NCBI GenBank assembly: GCA_947460275.1
Contig: CANHHZ010000042.1
Span: 1 to 12,603 of the forward strand
Origin: Sphingobacteriaceae bacterium
Lineage (GTDB): Bacteria; Bacteroidota; Bacteroidia; Sphingobacteriales; Sphingobacteriaceae
Direction: 5' to 3'
Length of the DNA: 12,603 nt
Shown here: positions 1 to 5,850 of the stretch, piece after piece
How positions within the stretch are numbered: the stretch's first letter is position 1
Layout of the letters: every line of letters begins with the position of its first letter
Notes under the pieces: model-generated
The model's input: only the letters and a program-made list of their open reading frames with translations
The model's database searches: none
What the model was told of the DNA's origin: nothing
Program-made: the position numbers and the translations under genes

Positions 1-1
1 C

Positions 2-32
2 TTTGGTAATTAAACTATTCTCCCTATCTTTG
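2..32 (+). promoter_or_regulatory. Bacteroidota promoter of the rplM operon
   Basis: A TTTG box at 2-5 (-33 element) is followed after 19 bases by TATCTTTG at 25-32, a perfect match to the Bacteroidota -7 consensus TAnnTTTG. Spacing fits the primary sigma factor of this phylum. Transcription should start near 36-38, which puts a short hairpin at the very 5' end of the message and gives a leader of about 50 nt before the GTG start at 88. Confidence 0.8.
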
Positions 33-35
33 CAG

Positions 36-52
36 TCCCTAAAAAAGAGGGA
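36..52 (+). promoter_or_regulatory. 5'-terminal leader hairpin of the rplM mRNA
   Basis: TCCCT (36-40) and AGGGA (48-52) form a 5-bp stem with a 7-nt A-rich loop, starting at or within a few bases of the predicted transcription start. L13 operons in Bacteroidia have been proposed to carry a ribosomal-protein leader RNA; this hairpin may be part of one or may simply protect the 5' end. The stem is short, so the assignment is tentative. Confidence 0.4.
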
Positions 53-87
53 AATAAAATATTTTTTAACAAATTAAATAAAAGCAA

Positions 88-531
88 GTGAATACGTTAA
101 GTTACAAAACTGTCTCTGCCAATGCCAAAACTGTTAATAAACAGTGGGTTGTAGTTGATGCACAAGGAGAGATTTTGGGGCGCTTGTCTTCTAAAATCGC
201 AATGATTATTAGAGGAAAACACAAGCCAGAGTTTACCCCAAACGTAGACTGCGGAGATAATGTAATTGTTATCAATGCAGACAAGGTAAAATTGACCGGG
301 AACAAATTCAGCGAGAAACAATATGTTTCTTACACTGGATATCCAGGAGGTCAAAGATTCATTTCTCCAAAAGAGTTAATGGCAAAACACCCAACTCGTG
401 TTATCGAGAAGGCTGTACGCGGAATGTTACCTAAAAGCCGTTTGGGCAAAAAATTGTACACCAATCTTTTTGTTTATGCAGGCTCTACACATCCGCACAC
501 GGCACAATCACCAACAACCATTACACTTTAA
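88..531 (+). CDS. rplM: 50S ribosomal protein L13
   Basis: Large-subunit protein uL13, an early-assembly 23S rRNA-binding protein. The 147 residues are full length and contain the family core: VVVDAQGEILGRL near residues 22-34, the DCGDNVIVINADKV stretch near 54-68, TGYPGGQR near 83-90, and MLPKSRLGKK near 113-122. Translation starts at GTG; the N-terminus MNTLSYKTV is what I would expect for this group, and no in-frame ATG lies nearby upstream. No Shine-Dalgarno sequence precedes it, only A/T-rich leader. It is the first gene of the rplM-rpsI-rpsB-tsf operon, with 16 bp to rpsI. rplM-rpsI pairing is nearly universal in bacteria. Confidence 0.97.
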   Translation: MNTLSYKTVSANAKTVNKQWVVVDAQGEILGRLSSKIAMIIRGKHKPEFTPNVDCGDNVIVINADKVKLTGNKFSEKQYVSYTGYPGGQRFISPKELMAKHPTRVIEKAVRGMLPKSRLGKKLYTNLFVYAGSTHPHTAQSPTTITL

Positions 532-533
532 TT

Positions 534-540
534 AAAGGAG
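534..540 (+). promoter_or_regulatory. Strong Shine-Dalgarno site of rpsI
   Basis: AAAGGAG lies 7 nt upstream of the rpsI ATG at 548. It is a near-perfect anti-SD complement, notable in a phylum where most genes lack such sites; rplM and tsf in this same operon have none. Confidence 0.75.
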
Positions 541-547
541 AAAAGAA

Positions 548-934
548 ATGTCAGTTACAAACACTTCAGGAAGAAGAAAAACTGCAGTTGCCCGTATCTA
601 TTTAAAAGAAGGCAACGGCACTATTACCGTAAATGGTAAAGATCACAAAGTATATTTCCCTACCTTACCCTTGCAATACATTGTTAACCAATCATTCGAA
701 GTAGCTGAATTAATTGGTAAATATGATGTTACTGTAAATGTAAATGGTGGCGGAGTAAAAGGACAAGCAGAAGCAGTTCGTTTAGCTATCGCTAAAGCTA
801 TTGTTGAATTAGATGCTGAGAAAAAACCAGCATTACGCGCTAAAGGGTTAATGACCCGTGATATGCGTATGGTTGAGCGTAAAAAACCAGGACGTAAAAA
901 AGCACGTAAGAAATTCCAATTCAGTAAACGTTAA
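548..934 (+). CDS. rpsI: 30S ribosomal protein S9
   Basis: Small-subunit protein uS9, whose C-terminal tail reaches the P-site tRNA. The protein has 128 residues, normal for the family. It starts with the typical NTSGRRKTAVARIYL segment (residues 4-18), contains the GGGVKGQAEAVRLAIAKA core around residues 67-84, and ends in the basic tail RKKARKKFQFSKR; the terminal SKR is the conserved tRNA-contacting end. The ATG start is fixed by the AAAGGAG seven bases upstream. It lies 16 bp after rplM and 20 bp before rpsB, so it is co-transcribed with both. Confidence 0.97.
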   Translation: MSVTNTSGRRKTAVARIYLKEGNGTITVNGKDHKVYFPTLPLQYIVNQSFEVAELIGKYDVTVNVNGGGVKGQAEAVRLAIAKAIVELDAEKKPALRAKGLMTRDMRMVERKKPGRKKARKKFQFSKR

Positions 935-938
935 TCTT

Positions 939-945
939 AAAGGAG
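939..945 (+). promoter_or_regulatory. Strong Shine-Dalgarno site of rpsB
   Basis: A second AAAGGAG, 9 nt upstream of the rpsB ATG at 955. It repeats the arrangement before rpsI; both occurrences read TTAAAGGAG. Confidence 0.75.
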
Positions 946-954
946 ACAAACACA

Positions 955-1779
955 ATGGCAAGAACTACATATCAAGACTTATTGGATGCAGGTGTACACT
1001 TTGGTCACCTTACCCGCAAATGGAATCCGAAAATGGCACCATATATTTTTATGGAACGCAACGGAATTCACATTATAGATTTAAACAAAACTTTAACTAA
1101 AACTGAAGAAGCTGCTGCTGCGATTAAACAAATCGTAAAATCAGGTCGTAAGATCTTATTCGTAGCTACGAAGAAACAAGCTAAAGAAATTGTTGCTGAA
1201 CAAGCAAAAAAAGTAAATATGCCTTTCGTAACCGAACGTTGGTTAGGTGGTATGTTAACTAACTTCGCAACTGTACGCAAGTCAATTAAAAAGATGGTTA
1301 CCATCGATAAAATGACTAAAGACGGTACTTATTCAATCCTTTCTAAAAAAGAGCGCTTAATGATTCAACGTGAGCGTATCAAATTAGAAAGCTTATTGGG
1401 TGGTATTGCAGATTTAAACCGTTTACCGGCTGCAATTTTCTTAATCGACGTTAAAAAAGAGCATATTGCTGTAGCAGAAGCGATGAAATTAAACATCCCT
1501 ACTTTTGCAATGGTGGATACCAACTCTGATCCATCAAACATCGATTTCCCAATTCCTGCAAATGATGATGCAACTAAATCAATTTTATTGATTACAGACG
1601 TAATTATCAAAGCAATTGAAGAAGGTTTAGACGAGCGCAAACGCGAAAAAGATGACGAAGCTGAAAAAGAAGCTGTAGCAGCAAAAACTGCCGCTGATGC
1701 TCCTGAAGCTGCGCCGAAAAGAGCTAAAAAAGAAACTGCTGAGGCACCAGCTGCAACAGAAGAATCTACAGAGGGTTAA
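955..1779 (+). CDS. rpsB: 30S ribosomal protein S2
   Basis: Small-subunit protein uS2, a late-binding component on the solvent side of the 30S head. Family landmarks are present: LLDAGVHFGHLTRKWNPKM at the N-terminus (residues 9-27), ILFVATKKQA near 67-76, RWLGGMLTNF near 94-103, and the PTFAMVDTNSDPSNIDFPIPANDDA block near 182-206. At 274 residues it is longer than the roughly 240 of E. coli. The extra length is a low-complexity Ala/Glu/Lys tail from about residue 228, probably disordered. It lies between rpsI (20 bp upstream) and tsf (101 bp downstream); the rpsB-tsf order is conserved across bacteria. Confidence 0.97.
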   Translation: MARTTYQDLLDAGVHFGHLTRKWNPKMAPYIFMERNGIHIIDLNKTLTKTEEAAAAIKQIVKSGRKILFVATKKQAKEIVAEQAKKVNMPFVTERWLGGMLTNFATVRKSIKKMVTIDKMTKDGTYSILSKKERLMIQRERIKLESLLGGIADLNRLPAAIFLIDVKKEHIAVAEAMKLNIPTFAMVDTNSDPSNIDFPIPANDDATKSILLITDVIIKAIEEGLDERKREKDDEAEKEAVAAKTAADAPEAAPKRAKKETAEAPAATEESTEG

Positions 1780-1800
1780 ACCCCTTACCCTTAAAGGGGT
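1780..1800 (+). terminator. Hairpin directly after rpsB (possible attenuator)
   Basis: ACCCCTT (1780-1786) pairs perfectly with AAGGGGT (1794-1800) around a 7-nt loop, beginning immediately after the rpsB stop codon. Downstream sequence is A/T-rich but has no continuous T-run, so full termination is doubtful. It could act as a leaky attenuator between rpsB and tsf, as described for E. coli, or protect the 3' end of a processed rpsB message. Confidence 0.5.
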
Positions 1801-1836
1801 ATTAAAGTTTTAAAATAATAAAATTTATAACACACT

Positions 1837-1864
1837 CACAAGTCCCGATTTATCGGGATTTGTG
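1837..1864 (+). promoter_or_regulatory. Long hairpin in the tsf leader
   Basis: CACAAGTCCCGA (1837-1848) pairs with TCGGGATTTGTG (1853-1864). This is 12 bp including one G-U pair, closed by a TTTA tetraloop. It ends 16 nt before the tsf ATG. There is no T-run after it, so it is unlikely to be a plain intrinsic terminator. More likely roles are mRNA processing, stability, or control of EF-Ts synthesis. Confidence 0.55.
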
Positions 1865-1880
1865 ATTTAAACTTAATAAA

Positions 1881-2726
1881 ATGTCTACAGTACAAATTAC
1901 TGCCGCAGATGTAAATAAATTACGCCAACAAACCGGTGCCGGTATGATGGACTGCAAAAAAGCATTAGTAGAATCCAATGGCGATTTCGAAGCTGCGGTT
2001 GATTTATTACGTAAAAAAGGTCAAAAAGTATCTGCCGCTCGTTCTGGTAATGCTACTTCTGAAGGTCTAGTATCCATCCATGTTTCGGCAGATGGTACAA
2101 ACGGTAAATTAGTTGCTTTAGCTTGTGAAACTGAGCCAGTTTCTAAAGTTGAAGATTTCCGCAACTTAGCTCATGCTGTTTTAGCTGCAGCTGTTGCCAA
2201 CAATCCAGCTTCTGCTGAAGAATTATCAGCAATTACCTTGGAAGATGGACGTACAGTTGCCGAGACTATAACTGAATTAACCGGTAAAATCGGAGAGAAA
2301 ATCGTTATCCAAGAGTACGCAAATATATCTGGAGAGAAAATCGTTTCTTATATCCACTCTAATGGCAAAATGGGTGTTTTGGTAGTATTCCAAGGCGCTA
2401 ATGGCGTAGATATTACTGAAGCTGGTAAAGATGTGGCTATGCAAATTGCTGCAATGAGTCCAGTTGCTGTTGATAAAGACGGTGTTGATCCTGCTACAGT
2501 TGAGCGTGAGATTGAAATCGCTAAAGATGTAATTCGTCAAGAAGGTAAACCAGAAGAAATGGTAGAAAAAATTGCCGCTGGTAAATTGAACAAATTCTAT
2601 AAAGACAGTACTTTGTTAAACCAAGAGTTTGTGAAAGATAGCTCTGTAGATGTTCGTAAATTTTTAGATAATACGGCTAAAGGTTTAACTGTTACCGCTT
2701 TCAAACGTGTACAATTAGGCGCTTAA
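1881..2726 (+). CDS. tsf: Translation elongation factor Ts
   Basis: Nucleotide exchange factor that releases GDP from EF-Tu. The 281 residues match the family length. An N-terminal UBA-like domain carries the first EF-Ts signature LRQQTGAGMMDCKKAL (residues 14-29), followed by the core and a C-terminal GKLNKFYKDSTLLNQEFVKD stretch. One oddity is that the EF-Tu-contacting TDFVAK motif reads TEPVSK at residues 84-89, so the Phe that in E. coli EF-Ts (Phe81) inserts into EF-Tu is Pro here. The ATG start has no Shine-Dalgarno site. It is last in the ribosomal operon and is followed by a strong terminator. A hairpin sits just upstream of its start. Confidence 0.96.
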   Translation: MSTVQITAADVNKLRQQTGAGMMDCKKALVESNGDFEAAVDLLRKKGQKVSAARSGNATSEGLVSIHVSADGTNGKLVALACETEPVSKVEDFRNLAHAVLAAAVANNPASAEELSAITLEDGRTVAETITELTGKIGEKIVIQEYANISGEKIVSYIHSNGKMGVLVVFQGANGVDITEAGKDVAMQIAAMSPVAVDKDGVDPATVEREIEIAKDVIRQEGKPEEMVEKIAAGKLNKFYKDSTLLNQEFVKDSSVDVRKFLDNTAKGLTVTAFKRVQLGA

Positions 2727-2745
2727 GTACTAAACTAATATTTTT

Positions 2746-2780
2746 AAAAGGCTTTCCAATTTGGAAAGCCTTTTTTGTTT
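2746..2780 (+). terminator. Intrinsic terminator of the rplM-tsf operon
   Basis: AAAAGGCTTTCCAA pairs with TTGGAAAGCCTTTT (14-bp stem, tip partly unpaired) and runs into TTTTTTGTTT. A GC-rich core with flanking A and T tracts is the classical intrinsic form; the A-tract means it could also work on the opposite strand. Confidence 0.9.
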
Positions 2781-2823
2781 AAACCTGCATTCGTAAATTT
2801 TAAATCCTCATCCATACTTTGAT

Positions 2824-2831
2824 TATATTTG
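2824..2831 (+). promoter_or_regulatory. -7 box of the nagA promoter
   Basis: TATATTTG matches TAnnTTTG exactly and ends 17 bp before the nagA ATG, giving a leader of roughly 10-14 nt. No clear TTTG stands at the -33 distance, only a T-rich patch near 2798-2801. It lies after the operon terminator, so nagA needs its own promoter. Confidence 0.6.
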
Positions 2832-2848
2832 TTAACTAAATTTATTCA

Positions 2849-3943
2849 ATGATTGCAATCACAAATAGTAAGTTTTTTAAGGACAATGAACTCCTTGCTC
2901 ATCAAACGCTGCTAATTAATAAAGGTAAAATTGAAGCGATTACAGCTGAAAATATCCCGGAAGGTTATGAAGTAATTGATGCCAATGAAAATTACGTGGT
3001 GCCGGGCTTTATCGACCTGCAAATTTACGGTAGTGGAGGCAATTTGTTTTCGGCTTATCCAACTGCTCAAACTTTAGCACAAATGGATGCCGATTTGATC
3101 AGCAAAGGCACTACCAATTTTTTAGCTTGCGTGGCCACCAACAGTCCCGAAATTGTGCGCCAAGCTATAGAAGCCGCAAAAGTTTATCGCCCAATGGCCA
3201 AAGGTTTTTTAGGTTTACATTTAGAAGGACCTTTTTTAAACGCAAAAAGAAAAGGAGCGCATGTTGCTTCCTATATCAAAAAAGCAACGCTAGCCGAAGT
3301 TAAAGAGTTGGTGGCGCTTGCCGATGGGGTAGTTAAAATGATGACTATTGCGCCAGAGTTGCAAGACGATGAAGTGATCGATTATTTGCTAGCCAACAAC
3401 ATTGTGCTGTCTATAGGGCATAGCGATGCCAGTTTTGAGCAAGCTACGGAGGCCTACAACAAAGGAATTAATACAACTACACATTTGTTTAATGCCATGC
3501 CTTCCATTCATCACCGCGAGCCTAATTTGCCCGTAGCAGTGTTTAATCACCCCAAGGCAATGGCAAGTATCATCGCCGATGGCAACCATGTCAATTTTGA
3601 AGCGATCAAAATGGCACACCAATTAATGCAAGAAAGATTGTTTTTAATTACCGATGCCGTTACCGCTTGCCACATTGGCCCTTATCAGCATCAATTGCAG
3701 GGCGATAAATTTATAACCCCAGACGGAACACTTTCGGGCTCAAACATTACCATGTTGCAAGCCTTACAAAATTGCGTAAACCATTGTGGAATTACTCTGC
3801 CAGCTGCGCTAAATATGGCAAGTTTAACCCCTGCAAGGGTTATTGGTTTGGAAAAAAACAACGGTAAAATTGAAGTTGGCTATACAGCCGATTTACTTTT
3901 TTTATCGTCTGATTTAAAATTAACCAAGGTTTTTAAATTTTAA
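2849..3943 (+). CDS. nagA: N-acetylglucosamine-6-phosphate deacetylase
   Basis: Cytoplasmic amidohydrolase that removes acetate from GlcNAc-6-phosphate, feeding amino-sugar and cell-wall recycling into glucosamine-6-phosphate. The 364 residues cover a short N-terminal beta domain and the TIM barrel. Expected metal ligands are visible: Glu126 in LHLEGPF, His191 in IGHSDA, His212 in THLFNAM; Asp269 in LITDAV is the catalytic acid/base. His247 in ADGNHV fits the substrate-binding position. The first barrel motif reads GFIDLQIYG, not GFIDxHxHG, as in single-metal E. coli-type enzymes. It stands between the tsf terminator and the AT-rich island, on the + strand, and converges with the ABC ATPase gene 15 bp away. 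No other amino-sugar gene is in the window. Confidence 0.92.
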   Translation: MIAITNSKFFKDNELLAHQTLLINKGKIEAITAENIPEGYEVIDANENYVVPGFIDLQIYGSGGNLFSAYPTAQTLAQMDADLISKGTTNFLACVATNSPEIVRQAIEAAKVYRPMAKGFLGLHLEGPFLNAKRKGAHVASYIKKATLAEVKELVALADGVVKMMTIAPELQDDEVIDYLLANNIVLSIGHSDASFEQATEAYNKGINTTTHLFNAMPSIHHREPNLPVAVFNHPKAMASIIADGNHVNFEAIKMAHQLMQERLFLITDAVTACHIGPYQHQLQGDKFITPDGTLSGSNITMLQALQNCVNHCGITLPAALNMASLTPARVIGLEKNNGKIEVGYTADLLFLSSDLKLTKVFKF

Positions 3944-3958
3944 TGAAACTTTATTGGC

Positions 3959-4615
3959 TTATTTTGGTAAATAACCATGTAATTTTAAATCATCAAGACT
4001 GTTAACCGGATAATTAGCACCATTATGCAATAGAACGGTTCGCGTAGATACGTCTATTATTTGCTGGTAATAATGATCTGTTATGATGAAGCCTTTTTTG
4101 GATTTAAATTTTAAAATATGACTTTGTATTTCTGTAATTATCAAAGGGCTTACTTGAGAAAAAGGTTCGTCAAGCAATACAAATGTGGCGTTACTATAAA
4201 TAATTAATAGGCACTCAATTAATCTTCTCTCTCCTCCAGACAAATCACCAATTTTATCATATAAATGCTTATCAATTGCGCTGATGCTTAATAATTCTTT
4301 TTTGTAGGTTGACGAGTATAAATTAACTAATTCTTTAACTCGCATGTATTTTGGCACAAAAAATTCTTGAGGTAGATAAGCTATTTTATTAGTTAAGTAA
4401 GGCTTTTTAATTAATTCTCCATTTAGTTTGAGATGTTTAAATTGTGGTGTCAAACTTCCATAAATAATTTTTAATAAAGTAGATTTTCCACTCCCATTTC
4501 GACCTAGCAAGCCAATTACTTCACCGATATTGCATTTGATATAAGCATTATTTAAAACTAATTTATGGCCATAATAATGGCTAACGCTGTCTACATATAA
4601 TTCCTGCAAAGCCAT
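3959..4615 (-). CDS. Lone ABC transporter ATP-binding protein (LptB-like)
   Basis: A single nucleotide-binding domain of 218 residues with every catalytic motif: Walker A GRNGSGKST (38-46), Q-loop Gln83, signature LSGGER (125-130), Walker B FVLLDEP (145-151, catalytic Glu150) and switch His181. The LSGGERR signature, ITDH motif and short C-terminal tail resemble LptB, but no Lpt genes are near. The reading frame is open up to a TTG at 4648, but I chose the ATG at 4615 because the family-like sequence begins at MALQELYVDSVSHYYG; the extra 11 residues only overlap the upstream gene. The gene overlaps the membrane-protein gene by 25 bp, which suggests translational coupling and a joint complex. 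The DNA is unusually AT-rich. Substrate unknown. Confidence 0.88.
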   Translation of the reverse strand: MALQELYVDSVSHYYGHKLVLNNAYIKCNIGEVIGLLGRNGSGKSTLLKIIYGSLTPQFKHLKLNGELIKKPYLTNKIAYLPQEFFVPKYMRVKELVNLYSSTYKKELLSISAIDKHLYDKIGDLSGGERRLIECLLIIYSNATFVLLDEPFSQVSPLIITEIQSHILKFKSKKGFIITDHYYQQIIDVSTRTVLLHNGANYPVNSLDDLKLHGYLPK

Positions 4616-4920
4616 CCCGTTAAGTAAAACAAAAGAAGAAAAAACCAATCTATTTGAATCAATATGCCAAACAATTTTCTATAGCTATAATCCATATTAC
4701 GAAAATAATAAGCCCTGCTTTTTGGAAATATTACCATTTCTAGAACAAAGGAAAATACATATAACAAAGCTTTATTAAAAACCATTAGCATGTATAATGT
4801 ATATTGGTCAAATCCATTATCATAAAATAACTTAACAAAAAATAAACTCAGGCCCATATTCAATAGAATAATGAGCTTAAAATGCCTAAAAAGAATTATT
4901 TTAAGTCTGTCAAACATCAT
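4591..4920 (-). CDS. Small integral membrane protein, partner of the ABC ATPase
   Basis: 109 residues, of unknown function. Three hydrophobic segments can be read at about 15-33, 41-65 and 83-104. Between the second and third lies a polar, aromatic and basic stretch, PKSRAYYFRNMDYSYRKLFG (66-85), which by charge should face the cytoplasm and could contact the ATPase. It is much smaller than a normal ABC permease. It starts with two adjacent ATG codons at 4920 and 4917, without a Shine-Dalgarno site. Its 3' end overlaps the ABC ATPase gene by 25 bp, so the two are almost surely one operon. No signal peptide or known motif was recognised. Confidence 0.75.
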   Translation of the reverse strand: MMFDRLKIILFRHFKLIILLNMGLSLFFVKLFYDNGFDQYTLYMLMVFNKALLYVFSFVLEMVIFPKSRAYYFRNMDYSYRKLFGILIQIDWFFLLLFYLTGWLCRNYM

Positions 4921-5091
4921 AGTGGTATAAATTTAGGTTATTAATTCTATTTTAAAAATTGTGTATAATATTTATTAATTTCAATTGGATTATATTATGC
5001 TATTTCAGAATTTATATGAAACATCTCTTCCAATAGTTCAAGTCTTTTAGTTTTTGTTGAAAAGAATAACGTGGAAGTAAAAAAATCTGGT

Positions 5092-5099
5092 TATTTTTG
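5092..5099 (+). promoter_or_regulatory. -7 box of the pyrH-frr promoter
   Basis: TATTTTTG fits TAnnTTTG and ends only 5 bp before the pyrH ATG at 5105. If used, transcription would begin at or next to the start codon, making a leaderless message. No TTTG box is seen at the -33 distance. The T-rich context weakens the call. Confidence 0.45.
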
Positions 5100-5104
5100 A
5101 GGTC

Positions 5105-5812
5105 ATGAAATACAAACGGATTTTACTAAAGCTAAGCGGCGAATCGTTGATGGGCGATAAGCAGTATGGTATTGATAACGAGCGTGTTAAACAATATGCC
5201 GAAGACATCAAAGCAGTACATGATAAAGGCTTAGAAATTGCCATCGTTATTGGTGGAGGTAACATTTTTAGAGGCTTAAGTGCCGAAAAATCTGGAATGG
5301 ACAGGGCACAAGCCGATTACATGGGCATGTTGGCTACCGTTATCAATAGCATGGCTTTACAAGATGCGCTTGAAAAAGTAGGTCTTAAAACCCGTTTGTT
5401 ATCGGCCATTAAAATGGAACAAATTTGCGAACCCTTTGTACGCCGTAGGGCGATGCGCCACTTAGAAAAAGGCCGCGTGGTTATTTTTGGAGCGGGTACA
5501 GGAAATCCTTATTTTACCACTGATTCTGCCGCTGCCTTAAGAGCCATAGAAATTAATGCCGATGTGGTTTTAAAAGGAACAAGGGTAGACGGAATTTATA
5601 CCGCCGACCCGGAGAAAGATCCAACAGCAACAAAATACAGCCAAATTTCTTTTAGAGAGGTGTACGACAAAGGTTTAAACGTAATGGACATGACCGCTTT
5701 TACACTTTGCGAAGAAAACAAAGTTCCAATTATTGTTTTTGACATGAATAAAACTGGCAATTTTATGAAAATTGCTGATGGCGAAGAAATAGGGACCTTA
5801 GTGCAAGGCTAA
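5105..5812 (+). CDS. pyrH: Uridylate (UMP) kinase
   Basis: Phosphorylates UMP to UDP in pyrimidine nucleotide synthesis; hexameric cytoplasmic enzyme of the amino-acid-kinase fold. The 235 residues match the usual length. Motifs are KLSGE (9-13), GGGNIFRG (50-57), the ADYMGMLATVINSMALQDAL stretch (70-89), GAGTGNPYFTTD (129-140), and KGTRVDGIYTADP (157-169) of the ATP site. The ATG start gives the expected MKYKRILLKLSGE N-terminus. It is followed after 38 bp by frr, the standard pairing. In many bacteria rpsB-tsf lie directly upstream; here they are separated by nagA and a minus-strand pair. Confidence 0.97.
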   Translation: MKYKRILLKLSGESLMGDKQYGIDNERVKQYAEDIKAVHDKGLEIAIVIGGGNIFRGLSAEKSGMDRAQADYMGMLATVINSMALQDALEKVGLKTRLLSAIKMEQICEPFVRRRAMRHLEKGRVVIFGAGTGNPYFTTDSAAALRAIEINADVVLKGTRVDGIYTADPEKDPTATKYSQISFREVYDKGLNVMDMTAFTLCEENKVPIIVFDMNKTGNFMKIADGEEIGTLVQG

Positions 5813-5826
5813 TTTTGAAATTTTAA

Positions 5827-5834
5827 TATTTTTG
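5827..5834 (+). promoter_or_regulatory. Possible -7 box before frr
   Basis: TATTTTTG fits TAnnTTTG and ends 16 bp before the frr ATG. The nearest TTTTG (5813-5817) is only 9 bp away, too close for a -33 element. It may add an internal promoter to the pyrH-frr operon, but may also be a chance match in T-rich sequence. Confidence 0.35.
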
Positions 5835-5850
5835 TACAAACATTACAGAT

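Larger units (their letters stand above)
3959..5100. other. AT-rich island between nagA and pyrH
   Basis: Hand counting gives about 28% GC over 3961-5040 (about 25% over 4561-5040) against about 41% over 5101-5400 in pyrH. Both genes here point against the flanking + strand genes. No transposase, direct repeats or tRNA was seen at the edges. The gene-free part, 4921-5104, shows no hairpin or -7 box for the minus strand; only the pyrH -7 box stands out. Confidence 0.6.

Noticed and set aside
858..1100. 80-codon + strand frame spanning the rpsI-rpsB junction
   Set aside because: It overlaps two certain ribosomal-protein genes in another frame and has no domain-like sequence.
3944..3958. Terminator between the convergent nagA and ABC ATPase genes
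   Set aside because: The 15-bp gap contains no inverted repeat.
4616..4648. TTG start of the ABC ATPase at 4648
   Set aside because: It adds 11 residues not resembling the family and lies deeper in the upstream gene; the ATG at 4615 is better.
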